NCBI GenBank assembly: GCA_964411125.1
Contig: CAYPJU010000002.1
Location: 62,001-126,000 of the forward strand
From: JBFIHF01 sp964411125
GTDB lineage: Bacteria; Myxococcota_A; Bradymonadia; Bradymonadales; Bradymonadaceae
Reading direction: 5' to 3'
DNA length: 64,000 nucleotides
Shown here: positions 8,832-17,784 of the stretch, in pieces
Layout: each line of letters starts with the position of its first letter
Position numbering within the stretch: the stretch's first letter is position 1
The notes under the pieces: generated by a model
What the model saw: the letters and a program-made list of their open reading frames with translations, nothing else
Database searches by the model: none
What the model was told of the DNA's origin: nothing
Position numbers and translations under genes: made by a program

Positions 8832-9632
8832 ATGGAAGCGACCCTCGACATCCTGAACATCGCCCTCCCCCTCGCCTACGTGGCGCTGCTGGCGACGTAC
8901 CTGGTGCGGTTCCTCAAGGAGGACTCCGAGACCAATTGGGTGCAGGGACTGCTCTGGGGCACCGTCGGCGTCCATATCGCCTTCTTCGTCCTGCGCGGCA
9001 TCTACCTCGGCTTCCTCCCTCTCGCCTCGCAAGCCGCGTTCGGGTCACTCGTCGCGCTCGGCATCGCGGGGGTCTACGGAATCCTCGAGCGTTCTCAGGG
9101 ACAGGCGAGCACCGGCGCCTTCTTCCTCGCCCCCGCAGCGATCGCCCAGACCGTCGCGTCCGTGCAGATGGGATACGCCACGAAGCATCCGATCCTGCTG
9201 GAAAATCCGGTCTACGGCGTCCACGTCATCCTGCTCGTCTTCGGATTCGTCGCCCTCGCCATCGGATGCCTCTACGCCGTCATGTATCTATTGATGACCA
9301 AACAACTGAAGGCCCGCGATCTCGGTGTCTTCTTCCGACGGCTCCCCCCGCTGATGACCCTGGAGCGGATGGCGAAGATCGGCTCCCTCATCGGAGTCGG
9401 ACTGCTGACGATGGGGCTCGCCGTCGGCTACCTCCTCGCGTTCTCAGTCCCGGAGGTCGACCTGTCGAGCCCCAAGATCATCGTCACCGACATCGTGCTG
9501 CTCGGATACGTCGTCGGGATCGCCGTCATCCGGCTCCGCGGACTGTCGGGCGTTCAAGTATCCTGGGCTGCCATCGTCTGGTTCGCCGTTTTCTTGCTCT
9601 CCGTCGGCCTCGCGCCTCATTCGTTCACGTGA
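8832..9632 (+). CDS. HemX/CcsA-like polytopic membrane protein
   Basis: This 266-residue protein has about eight transmembrane helices and falls in the cytochrome c assembly (CcsA/CcmC/HemX) superfamily by layout. The Trp-rich heme-handling motif of true CcsA is not evident, so HemX is the closer analogue. In Bacillus, HemX sits beside hemA and lowers glutamyl-tRNA reductase level. Here its stop overlaps the hemA start (TGATG at 9630-9634), so the two are translationally coupled and a similar role in tuning heme synthesis is likely. The ATG at 8832 was chosen because it opens directly into the first helix. Confidence 0.8.
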   Translation: MEATLDILNIALPLAYVALLATYLVRFLKEDSETNWVQGLLWGTVGVHIAFFVLRGIYLGFLPLASQAAFGSLVALGIAGVYGILERSQGQASTGAFFLAPAAIAQTVASVQMGYATKHPILLENPVYGVHVILLVFGFVALAIGCLYAVMYLLMTKQLKARDLGVFFRRLPPLMTLERMAKIGSLIGVGLLTMGLAVGYLLAFSVPEVDLSSPKIIVTDIVLLGYVVGIAVIRLRGLSGVQVSWAAIVWFAVFLLSVGLAPHSFT

Positions 9633-10900
9633 TGGCTACCGTACAGGACATCTGGCTGGTGAGTTTCAGCCACCACAACACCTCGCTCGAGGACCGCGAC
9701 AAGCTCGCGTTCTCCGACGACGAGGTCGCCGAGTTCGTCCCGAGCGCGCGAAACGCCCTCGGCGACGCAGAGCTCGCCGTGCTCTCGACTTGCAACAGAA
9801 CCGAGTTCTACGGATACGGCGACCGCGCTCCGTGGGACAAACTGAGCCCGCTGGTCGTCCGCCAGAAGCAGCTCCCGAGCGGCGCCCGCCCCTCGGAGTT
9901 CTACGGACGCGATGCCGCTCGCCATCTCTTCCGCGTTGCAGCGTCGATGGAAAGCCTCGCGCTCGGCGAGGACCAGATCCTCTCGCAGGTCAAAGAGGTG
10001 CACCGGCAGATCCTCGGTTTCCCCGAGAAATCACCCGTCCTCGACCGCCTCTACCAGTACGCGATCCGCGCCGGCAAACGGGTCCGAACCGAGACGACGC
10101 TCTGCGACGGGGCCGTCTCGATCGCCAGCGCCGCTGTGAGCCTCTCGCGCCGCATCTTCGGCGACCTCTCCGAGCTCGAGATCGCCCTCGCCGGGGCGGG
10201 CGAGACCGCCGAGAACGCCGCCGAACACTTCAAAGCATCCGGCGCCGTACGGTTCGTGGTCGCCAACCGAAGCCCCGAGCGCGGCAAGGCCCTCGCGGAC
10301 CGATTCGCCGGAACCTACCGCCCCCTCGATCAGATCTACGAGGTGTGTGAGACCGCCGACATCGTCGTCTTCGCGACCGGGGCCGAGCGGCCCCTCCTCG
10401 ACGCGAAGGCGATGAAATCCGTCATGAAGAAACGCGGCTACCGCTCGCTCTTCCTCATCGACATTTCGAACCCTCGCAACGTCGACCCGAAGGTGAGCAA
10501 GCTCGCCGGCGTCTTCCTCTACAACATCGACGACCTCGAGTCGGTCATCCGCGACAACCTCAAGACGAGGCAGAAGGAGATCCCGGCCGCCGAGAGCATC
10601 ATCGAACAGATGGTCGACGAATGGGAGGCGTGGATGCAGACCCTGCGGGTACGCCCAACCATCGGCGAGCTCGCACGGTTCTTCGAGTCGATCCGCTCCG
10701 ACGAATTGGAGCGCTACGCCGGCCAGTACTCCGACGAACAGCGCGAGGCGGTCGAATCGTTCTCCAAGGGGCTCGTGAAGAAGCTGCTGCACAACCCCAT
10801 CGCTTTCCTCCGCGGCTCCGTCGACCAGGGTACTCTGACGCCTGAAGAGGTCGACATCGTTCGCCGCATCTTCGCACTCGACGAGACCGACGATGACTGA
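9632..10900 (+). CDS. hemA: Glutamyl-tRNA reductase
   Basis: HemA reduces glutamyl-tRNA(Glu) with NADPH to glutamate-1-semialdehyde, the first committed step of C5-type tetrapyrrole synthesis. The 422-residue length is normal. Visible motifs are SFSHHNTSLEDRDKL at the N-terminus, the catalytic Cys54 in STCNRTE, ALGEDQILSQVKEVH near 110-125, and a Rossmann loop GAGETAENAAEHF in the NADPH domain. The C-terminus has the expected helical dimerisation region. The ATG overlaps the upstream stop, and its own stop overlaps hemC by 8 bp, marking one operon. HemL, the next enzyme, is encoded about 17 kb away. Confidence 0.97.
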   Translation: MATVQDIWLVSFSHHNTSLEDRDKLAFSDDEVAEFVPSARNALGDAELAVLSTCNRTEFYGYGDRAPWDKLSPLVVRQKQLPSGARPSEFYGRDAARHLFRVAASMESLALGEDQILSQVKEVHRQILGFPEKSPVLDRLYQYAIRAGKRVRTETTLCDGAVSIASAAVSLSRRIFGDLSELEIALAGAGETAENAAEHFKASGAVRFVVANRSPERGKALADRFAGTYRPLDQIYEVCETADIVVFATGAERPLLDAKAMKSVMKKRGYRSLFLIDISNPRNVDPKVSKLAGVFLYNIDDLESVIRDNLKTRQKEIPAAESIIEQMVDEWEAWMQTLRVRPTIGELARFFESIRSDELERYAGQYSDEQREAVESFSKGLVKKLLHNPIAFLRGSVDQGTLTPEEVDIVRRIFALDETDDD

Positions 10901-11801
10901 ATCCGTCCGGCTGATTTCGCGGCGCTCCACGCTCGCGATGTGGCAGACCAACCTGGTGGCCGACCTTCTGCGCGAGGCCCACCCCGGGCTCGAAGTCGAC
11001 ATCGTCGGCGTCGACACCACCGGCGACAAGATCCGGGACAAGCCGCTCCCGAAGATCGGCGGCAAGGGTCTCTTCACCCGAGAGCTCGAAGACGGGCTGC
11101 GTGAGGGGAGCGTCGACATCGCCGTCCACTCGCTCAAGGATCTCCCGACCGCCCTCCCCGACGGACTCGTGTATGGAGGATCGCCGCGACGCGCTGCACC
11201 CACCGATTGTCTGGTGACCCCGAATTACGCCACCTTCGCAGAGCTCCCCGAGGGTGCCACGATCGCGACCGGCAGCGTTCGCCGTCGCGCCCAACTGCTG
11301 GCGCAGAACCCGACGCTCCAGTTCACCGACCTGCGCGGCAACATCGACACCCGGCTGCGCAAGCTCGCCGAACACGGGTGGGACGCCATCGTCATGGCGA
11401 CCGCCGCGCTGCAGCGGCTCGAACGCCCCGAACTCATCGCTTTCGAGCTCGATCCGGCCACCTTCGTCCCCGCCCCCGCCCAGGGCGCCATCGGCCTCGA
11501 GATCCGCGACGACCGCGACGACCTACGAGAGCTCCTCGCCCCCATCAATCACGACGACACCGTCGCTGCCTGCACCGCGGAGCGCCGCGTCATGCGGAGC
11601 CTCGAAGGCGGTTGCTCGGTCCCGGTCGCCGCCCATTGCTCCAAGGACGACGGAATCTGGACGGTCCGCGGCTGGGTTGCGGCGACAGACGGGTCCTCGC
11701 CCCTCCTGGAAGAGCGATCCGGCACCGATCCCCTCGCGATCGCCGGCGAGGTAGCCGATGCGCTGTTGGCCGCCGGCGCTGCGGAGATCCTCGCCCGATG
11801 A
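10893..11801 (+). CDS. hemC: Porphobilinogen deaminase (hydroxymethylbilane synthase)
   Basis: HemC polymerises four porphobilinogens into hydroxymethylbilane on a dipyrromethane cofactor. The 302-residue protein is of usual size. It shows ISRRSTLAMWQTN at the N-terminus, the catalytic Asp83 in HSLKDLP, DLRGNIDTRL at about 147-156 for cofactor and substrate binding, and the cofactor-bearing Cys241 in LEGGCSVP. The start overlaps hemA by 8 bp and the stop overlaps hemD by 4 bp. Confidence 0.97.
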   Translation: MTESVRLISRRSTLAMWQTNLVADLLREAHPGLEVDIVGVDTTGDKIRDKPLPKIGGKGLFTRELEDGLREGSVDIAVHSLKDLPTALPDGLVYGGSPRRAAPTDCLVTPNYATFAELPEGATIATGSVRRRAQLLAQNPTLQFTDLRGNIDTRLRKLAEHGWDAIVMATAALQRLERPELIAFELDPATFVPAPAQGAIGLEIRDDRDDLRELLAPINHDDTVAACTAERRVMRSLEGGCSVPVAAHCSKDDGIWTVRGWVAATDGSSPLLEERSGTDPLAIAGEVADALLAAGAAEILAR

Positions 11802-12490
11802 TCGACGTCGTCTACACCGGCACCCGCACCCCGGAGCTCGCAGTGGAAGGCGTTCGACTCCACCATCTTCCGATGCTCGTCTCCGTTCCGCGACCTCTCC
11901 CCCCCGACCTCTCCACCCGCCTGCGCGATGGCGCTCACGCGGTCTTCTACAGCAAGAATGCCGTGGAACAGGCGGTCGCGTCGCTCGGCGCCGACCCCCT
12001 GCGCGCCGCGAAATCCATCTGGGCCGTGGGGCGGCGAACGGCGGCGGCCCTCGAGGAAGCAACGGGCCGCACCGTCTCGACCCCCGAGGAACAATCGTTC
12101 GAAGGGATTCTCACGGTCATCAAAAAGGCGCTCCCCCGAGACGAGACGATCGTTTCGTTCGAACTCGCCGATACCCCGCGGCCCCTCGACGAAGCGCTCC
12201 CGAAGCACGACGTCCTCTCGGTCGCGACCTACGAAACCCGAGCGTACGACTACGACGATCTAGACGGAGTCCTTCGAAAACTCGGCCCGCGCTGGGTCGT
12301 CTTCGCGTCGCCGCGCGCCTATCACTCGTTCACGAGCAACCTCCACCACCGCTCCGTGGGCGACAACTACCGCGTCTGCTCGATCGGACCCAGCACGTCC
12401 AGAGCGATCGAGCGCGCCGGCGGCCGCGTGGACCACACCGCCGCCGAGCCGGACCTCGAGTCACTCCTTCGCGAGCTGACCGAGCAGTGA
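11798..12490 (+). CDS. hemD: Uroporphyrinogen-III synthase
   Basis: HemD inverts ring D while closing hydroxymethylbilane to uroporphyrinogen III. The 230-residue product shows the low-conservation two-domain pattern of this family: FYSKNAVEQAV (about 48-58), WAVGRRTAAALEE in the linker strand, VVFASPRAYHSF, and CSIGPSTSRAIERAG in the second domain. The GPSTSRAIE loop is a typical substrate-binding feature. The ATGA overlap with hemC supports co-translation. It is the last gene of the first heme cluster; the next gene is about 85 bp away. Confidence 0.93.
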   Translation: MIDVVYTGTRTPELAVEGVRLHHLPMLVSVPRPLPPDLSTRLRDGAHAVFYSKNAVEQAVASLGADPLRAAKSIWAVGRRTAAALEEATGRTVSTPEEQSFEGILTVIKKALPRDETIVSFELADTPRPLDEALPKHDVLSVATYETRAYDYDDLDGVLRKLGPRWVVFASPRAYHSFTSNLHHRSVGDNYRVCSIGPSTSRAIERAGGRVDHTAAEPDLESLLRELTEQ

Positions 12491-12575
12491 CCCCGTCGCT
12501 TGTCTCGACTTCATCCGCGAATATTGATCCACTGTACGGCGGCGCATGGTCGTCGAATGGATTTGCTAACTCGAA

Positions 12576-12776
12576 ATGGATGACATCATGCAAGAACGCA
12601 CAACCAGCAACTGGCTCATCTACCTCGCCGGCTTCTTCCTCATCCTCGGCGGACTCGTCGTAATGGCCGTCCAGCTCGGCGTACCGACTCTCTGGGTCGT
12701 CGCAGGCGCCCTCGTCGTCCTCGGCATCGCCGTCGTCACCGGCGTGACGCGCGTCATGAATCGCCCAGGGATGTAA
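12576..12776 (+). CDS. Small two-helix membrane protein
   Basis: This 66-residue protein has a polar N-terminus and two hydrophobic segments (about 13-32 and 37-57) separated by a short turn. I do not recognise a family. ATG 12588 (residue 5) is an alternative start and is slightly better placed after a GGATG. It follows hemD in the same direction and could be co-transcribed, but no functional link is visible. Confidence 0.6.
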   Translation: MDDIMQERTTSNWLIYLAGFFLILGGLVVMAVQLGVPTLWVVAGALVVLGIAVVTGVTRVMNRPGM

Positions 12777-12896
12777 GGCGGCGCGACTCGATTCGCCGAA
12801 AACTCGTCCTACGATCGAACTCTTCGTTTCCGGCCAGATGATGGACCCTCCGGCCCCGTGAACACATTGTGGCACTCGTTCCATTTGGAGAGGGCC

Positions 12897-13706
12897 ATGA
12901 AACGATTCGTCCCCATCGTCGCCGCGCTGTCAGTCACCGCCATCGCTGCGTCTGCTTCTGCCGAACCCGAGTTTCGCACCCGCGTCGAGCTCGGGTTCCT
13001 CGACGTTCTGAGCCACAAGATCCAATTCGGCCGCGACGGCACTTACATCGACTACCAATCCGACGCAGGCCAGGACAATCTCTTCGGCTTCGGCCGCGCC
13101 TCGGCCGACGTCGCACTCGGGCGACACAACCTCACCTTCCTCTACCAACCGTTGTCCCTCGAAACGCAGGCAGTCTTCCCCCGCGACATCCAGATCGACG
13201 ATGTCGAGTTCCCCGAGGGGACACCCGTCGACGTGAAATACGGCTTCCCCTTCTACCGCCTCAGCTACGCCTACGACGTCGTCCCGCGCCAGGACACCTG
13301 GGTCGAGCTCGGGGGATCGCTCCAGCTCCGCAACGCGACCCTGGTCTTCACCAGCGTCGACGGCTCGCTGCGACGCCTCGAGCGCGACGTCGGCCCCGTC
13401 CCCATCCTCCGCGCACGCGCCGGGCACGAGTTCGACAACGGAACGTTCCTCGAGACAGAGATGGACGGCTTCTACGCCCCCGTCAGCTACATCAACGGCG
13501 ACGACAACGACGTCGTCGGCGCCATCCTCGACGCCAGCCTCCGCTATGGCTGGATCCTCGACGACACCTACGAAGTCTTCCTCAACGGCCGATACCTCGG
13601 TGGCGGTTCTTCCGGCGTCGGCGACGAGAGCGAGTTCGGCGACGGGTTCACCCGGAACTGGCTCCACTTCGCCACCATCACGCTCGGGTTCGGGTATCGG
13701 TTGTAG
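12897..13706 (+). CDS. Predicted outer-membrane beta-barrel protein
   Basis: The 269-residue product has a clear signal peptide (MKRFVPIVAALSVTAIAASA, cleavage before EPEF). The mature part consists of alternating beta-strand-like segments with aromatic girdle residues (LTFLYQPL, FYRLSYAYDV, WVELGGSLQLR, ASLRYGWIL). It ends in FGYRL, close to the terminal aromatic signature read by the BAM complex, although the last residue is Leu. Loops are Asp-rich. GGAGAGGG precedes the ATG. A porin or simple barrel fits; the cargo is unknown. Confidence 0.75.
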   Translation: MKRFVPIVAALSVTAIAASASAEPEFRTRVELGFLDVLSHKIQFGRDGTYIDYQSDAGQDNLFGFGRASADVALGRHNLTFLYQPLSLETQAVFPRDIQIDDVEFPEGTPVDVKYGFPFYRLSYAYDVVPRQDTWVELGGSLQLRNATLVFTSVDGSLRRLERDVGPVPILRARAGHEFDNGTFLETEMDGFYAPVSYINGDDNDVVGAILDASLRYGWILDDTYEVFLNGRYLGGGSSGVGDESEFGDGFTRNWLHFATITLGFGYRL

Positions 13707-13808
13707 GCCCGCCTCGCCCCGGCCGTACCTGAAACCTCATCGCCTTTGTCGAATCGCGGTGTACCATTGGACTCGCGACCACGGCCACACCGTGAATGAG
13801 GAGACACC

Positions 13809-14927
13809 GTGCGGCGACATCAAACCCACCTGTTCGACATCGAAGTCCCCGACCGGTTCGAGAAAGTGCTCCAGATCGGGCAACTTCTACGGTGCGAGCA
13901 GCTGACGCGCGACCCCCACGAAGGGTCGACGGCCGAGGTGACCTTCTGGGTCGGCGCCGTCGAGTTTGATCACCTGGACCTTCCGCCCGACAGCGCACCA
14001 CCGGAGGTGCTGGACGCCCTGCTGAATCTCGAGCTCGCACGAGAACGAGAGTCCGTACAGTTGCCGTCCGACTACATGGTGAGCCGTGAGGATGCCCCGA
14101 CACGCGTCGAGGCCGTCGTCAAACTCGCGCCCGACGAATGGCGTCCCGAGACCGGACAGGTCATCGCCTTCGAGGTCTTCGGCGACCCGCCTCGCGTGTA
14201 CACGAAGTTCGTCCTCGAATTCGATTGGGCGTTTGCCGAACTCTACCGCGACCTCGCCGCGAAAATGCTTCGGAGCCTCGCGATGCACGAGGACCGCCTC
14301 GACGCCGACGGGCTCGCCGCACAGGCCGAGGAACGGTCGTCGAGCTTCGACGAAATGCCTGCCGAAGAACGTGAACAGATTGCCCGACAGCGGCGAGACG
14401 AGGCATCTGCAACCCGCGGCTCGGCGTCAGAAGCTGCCGACGAGACCCCGGCCCTCGACCTCACGGACGCCCCATCGACCGACACGATCGAAGCATTGCT
14501 CGAGCGCCATCTGGCGTTCGACGAAGCCGACGAAGGCGAAATCGAAGTCCGCATCGCCCTCCTCCCCGAGCCCTTGCTGCTGCGGGTCTTCTCCCCTTCC
14601 CCCTCTTCGGCAGTGGATCCTACGACGCGCCTGCTGGAACGCCTGTCGCGACTGGGGGACTCCGACCGACGACGCGCCGCCGAGCTGCTGTGGGAGCACT
14701 GCCAGCTCTGCTTCGACACTACCGACTACGGTGCCGACGGCGTCTCCGACGAGGACTTCTTCGGTATCCATGGGCCCGAAGACGCCTGGGCCGAGCGCGG
14801 CCCCGTTTCTATGACGTTGGACGTCCAATCGACCGACCGCGTGGAACTGCGTTTCGAGCCGGCCTGGGAACAGGAGCACGGCTGCATCCTCACGTTGGAC
14901 GACGCGGGCTTCTCGACCGCTTCGTAG
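13809..14927 (+). CDS. Cytosolic protein of unknown function
   Basis: The 372-residue acidic protein has no signal peptide or membrane helix. The N-terminal ~150 residues alternate strands and helices (HLFDIEVPDRFEKVL, DPPRVYTKFVLEFDW). The middle is a charged, low-complexity linker (about 165-220) with EEREQIARQRRDEAS. The C-terminal half is another alpha/beta region, EDFFGIHGPEDAWAERG being its most distinctive string. I do not recognise it. The start is GTG at 13809, chosen because GAGGAG lies seven bases upstream. Its codon use resembles that of its neighbours, so it is probably a resident gene. Confidence 0.7.
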   Translation: MRRHQTHLFDIEVPDRFEKVLQIGQLLRCEQLTRDPHEGSTAEVTFWVGAVEFDHLDLPPDSAPPEVLDALLNLELARERESVQLPSDYMVSREDAPTRVEAVVKLAPDEWRPETGQVIAFEVFGDPPRVYTKFVLEFDWAFAELYRDLAAKMLRSLAMHEDRLDADGLAAQAEERSSSFDEMPAEEREQIARQRRDEASATRGSASEAADETPALDLTDAPSTDTIEALLERHLAFDEADEGEIEVRIALLPEPLLLRVFSPSPSSAVDPTTRLLERLSRLGDSDRRRAAELLWEHCQLCFDTTDYGADGVSDEDFFGIHGPEDAWAERGPVSMTLDVQSTDRVELRFEPAWEQEHGCILTLDDAGFSTAS

Positions 14928-14944
14928 GCAGCCCGGTCCACGCC

Positions 14945-14969
14945 CCGCCAATCCGCCAATCCGCCGAAT
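14945..14969. repeat. Short tandem repeat, three units
   Basis: Two exact CCGCCAAT units are followed by CCGCCGAAT just after the stop of the preceding gene. It is a small possibly slippage-prone repeat with no known role. Confidence 0.6.
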
Positions 14970-15030
14970 CTTCAGGCTCTTTCAGTGGCCTGACCGACAA
15001 GCGACGTCGATGCCGGACGCAGGGACACCC

Positions 15031-15053
15031 GAGCGACGATGCGAGCGTCGCTC
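15031..15053. terminator. Intergenic hairpin, possible terminator
   Basis: GAGCGACG pairs perfectly with CGTCGCTC around a 7-nt loop. It sits between the gene ending at 14927 and the MATE gene. No T-tract follows on either strand, so termination is only a possibility. The rest of 14928-15214 holds nothing I can name. Confidence 0.3.
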
Positions 15054-15214
15054 CAGACGACATGACGGTTACAAGTGCGACGCGATCGATTTCTTCGGCC
15101 CTACGACCTGTATCCCGTCCAACTGGTGAACGCCCGGCCAAACGTCTGAGTACTTCGCGAGAAAACCTGCTATAGGACCCGCGTGCGCCCCGTCGGGCGG
15201 ACCCCGTCAAAGCC

Positions 15215-16555
15215 GTGGGAATCACGAGAAGACTGTGGGAGCTCTCCGCTCCCGTCATCGGCCTAAACCTCCTCAACGTGCTCGCGCTCGCCGTCGACAC
15301 GGCGATGTGCGGTCGCCTGGAGAACGCCGACGACGTCCTGACCGCCCTCGGGTTCGGCGTCCAGATCGTCTTCCTGTTGATGGTGGCGATGATGGGGCTC
15401 ACCGTCGGTACGATCTCGCTCGTCGCTCGCGGACACGGCGCCAAGGACTTCCGGCGCGTCGAGCACGTCCTCGGCCAATCGGTCGTGATGACCATCGTGC
15501 TCGGCATCATCGTCGCCGCCGTCGGCAACCTCGCCTCGCCATTCATCATCGCCGCCCTCGGCGCGTCGGACGAGGTGAACGACATCGCGATGCTGTATCT
15601 GCGGCCGCTCCTGATCGGAACGACGTTCAACTACCTCGTCCTGCTTTTCGCCGCGGTGCTCCGCGGCGTCGGCAACACGCGGCTCCCCTTCTTCGTGGCC
15701 ATCGTCGCGAACCTGGTCAACATCGGCGTCAACTACGCCCTCATCCTCGGCAACTTCGGGTTCCCCTCGCTCGGAATCTTCGGCGCAGCCATCGGTACGG
15801 TTCTGGCGCAAGCGACCGGCACTGCCCTCCTCTGGTGGTCACTCCGCCGCGGCGTCATCGACAACGTCCGACTCGCCCTCCCCACGAAGCTCGACCTCCC
15901 GCTCATCTCGATGCTCGTTCGTATCGGCAGCCCCGCCGCCCTCGACATGGTCATCCTCAACGCGGCGTTTCTCAGCATCATCGGCATGCTCGGCCGGATC
16001 GACGAGGTCTCCGTCGCCGCACACGGCCTCGGTCTGCGCGTGCAAGCCCTAGCGTTCGTCCCCGGGATGAGCATCTCACAGGCGACCGCGGCGTTGGTCG
16101 GTCAAGCCCTCGGCGGCGCGGACGTGGCGAGGGCCCGCGATGTCCTCAAGTCCTCGGTCGTCCTCTGCACCGCCATCATGTCGGCCCTCGGCGCGATCAT
16201 CATCGTCTTCTCGAGCGCGATCGTCGCGTCGTTCGACGTCGACCCTGGCACCGCCCTGCATACTTACTCGCTGGAGTGGATTCGACTGCTCGGGTACGGC
16301 ATGCCGATCGTCGGCGGCTACATCGCGTTCGTCGGCCTTCTGCAGGGCGCGGGCCACACCAACCTGAGCCTCCGCATCAACTTCTTCGCGACGGTCCTCT
16401 TCCAAATCCCGCTCAGCTACGTTCTCGGCTTCTGGGTCGGTTGGGGAGCTTTTGGCGTCTGGCTCGCCTTCCCGCTGAGCTTCGTCGTGAAAGCCATCCT
16501 CGGCTGGGGCGCCTACCGGCGCGGCGGATGGGAGACGACCGGGAAAGACGTCTGA
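15215..16555 (+). CDS. MATE-family multidrug/metabolite efflux transporter
   Basis: The 446-residue membrane protein has twelve predicted helices in two similar halves, as in Na+- or H+-coupled MATE exporters. The N-terminal segment WELSAPVIGLNLLNVLALAVDTAMCGRL matches helix 1, with Pro in the APV position and Asp in VDT. LFAAVLRGVGNTRLPF is the characteristic loop after helix 5. The second half has MSISQATAALVGQALGG and LLQGAGHTN. The start is GTG at 15215. Substrate cannot be told from sequence. Confidence 0.92.
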   Translation: MGITRRLWELSAPVIGLNLLNVLALAVDTAMCGRLENADDVLTALGFGVQIVFLLMVAMMGLTVGTISLVARGHGAKDFRRVEHVLGQSVVMTIVLGIIVAAVGNLASPFIIAALGASDEVNDIAMLYLRPLLIGTTFNYLVLLFAAVLRGVGNTRLPFFVAIVANLVNIGVNYALILGNFGFPSLGIFGAAIGTVLAQATGTALLWWSLRRGVIDNVRLALPTKLDLPLISMLVRIGSPAALDMVILNAAFLSIIGMLGRIDEVSVAAHGLGLRVQALAFVPGMSISQATAALVGQALGGADVARARDVLKSSVVLCTAIMSALGAIIIVFSSAIVASFDVDPGTALHTYSLEWIRLLGYGMPIVGGYIAFVGLLQGAGHTNLSLRINFFATVLFQIPLSYVLGFWVGWGAFGVWLAFPLSFVVKAILGWGAYRRGGWETTGKDV

Positions 16556-16641
16556 AGCTCACATCGCACTCTCGGCGGTCGTCGCGCGCGCCCCCCGATG
16601 TGATAGACTTCACCTCACCCCGGATTGCTGCCGAGACGCTC

Positions 16642-17766
16642 ATGCGAAAGTTGTTTGCCGTCGTACTCATCGTTTCGGTCGGGTGTGCTTCCGACCCAGA
16701 ACCTCGGCTCGGCGCCTCCGACGCGGCCACCGGGTCGGACGCCGACCGGCACCCCGATGACGCGGCCGCTCCCGACATGGGAGTGTCCGGCAGCGATGCC
16801 GACCGCGCGGACACCAGCCTCGACGCCACCGCGGCCACAGACGTCGGCGGCGACGCCAACACGCCTGACGCCGGCGAGGATTCTGGCGGGGACGCCGGGG
16901 AGCCCGACGTCACACGAAACGTATGCCTGCGTGAGACCGACCGCGGCGCGGACGGCACGATCGATCAGCGGAGAGTCTTCGAGTACGACGACGAAGGCCG
17001 AACGACGTTCCAGGGACTGGACCTCGGAGCGGACGGCACGTTCGAGACTTCGGTGCGGTACGAATACGACGCAGACACGACGACGGAGTACCACTTCGAG
17101 GGGACCGACTCGGACTACGACATCGTCATCGTAACCCGATTCGACGGCGACGGGCGACCGGTCGAGAAGACCCACGATACGAACCTCGACGGCGTCGACG
17201 ACATTCGAATTGTCTGGAACTACACCGCCACCACTGCCGAGCGACGGAGCGACTACCAGAACGACGGCGTCGTAGATTCCGTCGAACGAGAGACCTTCGA
17301 CTCGGAGGGTCGCGTCGTCCTCTACGAAAACGACGAAGACGCCGACGGCACCAACGAGCAGACGACCACCAACACCTACGACGCGAACGGACTGCTGGTC
17401 AGAGTGGAGTACTTCGACGGGGAGACCACCCATGTCCAGCGGTACGAGTACGATGCGATGGGGCGACAGACCCGCTTCGAATCCGATCTGCAAGACGACG
17501 GCACCCCCGATCAGGTCACCACGACCGTGTGGGACGACGTCGCCCTCACCGCCACCCACGAGAACGACCTGGACGCCGACGGAACCGTCGACCAGGTCAC
17601 CGTGGCGACCTACGACGCCAGCGGGAAACTTCTGAAGTGGAAGACCGAAAACGCGACCGACGAGTACGACTACGACGAGCACGACCGCCTCGTCGAACGT
17701 CGGCAAGACTCCGGCAACGACGGAAGCTTCGACCTGATCCAGCGCTATGAGTACGAGTGCGAATGA
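16642..17766 (+). CDS. Predicted lipoprotein with YD/RHS-like and DxDGxxD repeats
   Basis: The 374-residue product starts with a short hydrophobic signal ending VSVGC (Cys15). An Asp/Ala-rich stalk (about 20-95) follows, then about nine degenerate repeats of 24-28 residues to the C-terminus. A typical unit starts with a calcium-type loop (DLDADGTVDQV, DLGADGTFE, DYQNDGVVD) and continues with a strand and turn such as RYEYDAMGRQTRFES or TYDASGKLL, as in YD (RHS-type) repeats. A surface-attached calcium-binding beta-rich filament is likely. Natural partners are unknown. A short TGTGATAGACT box about 40 bp upstream could be a -10 region. Confidence 0.8.
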   Translation: MRKLFAVVLIVSVGCASDPEPRLGASDAATGSDADRHPDDAAAPDMGVSGSDADRADTSLDATAATDVGGDANTPDAGEDSGGDAGEPDVTRNVCLRETDRGADGTIDQRRVFEYDDEGRTTFQGLDLGADGTFETSVRYEYDADTTTEYHFEGTDSDYDIVIVTRFDGDGRPVEKTHDTNLDGVDDIRIVWNYTATTAERRSDYQNDGVVDSVERETFDSEGRVVLYENDEDADGTNEQTTTNTYDANGLLVRVEYFDGETTHVQRYEYDAMGRQTRFESDLQDDGTPDQVTTTVWDDVALTATHENDLDADGTVDQVTVATYDASGKLLKWKTENATDEYDYDEHDRLVERRQDSGNDGSFDLIQRYEYECE

Positions 17767-17784
17767 CGGCGCTACCGGGCTCCG

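Noticed and set aside
15215..17766. A frame of over 800 codons spanning the MATE gene and the repeat lipoprotein
   Set aside because: The first 470 codons are an off-frame shadow of the MATE gene; only the part from ATG 16642 has a signal peptide and repeats.
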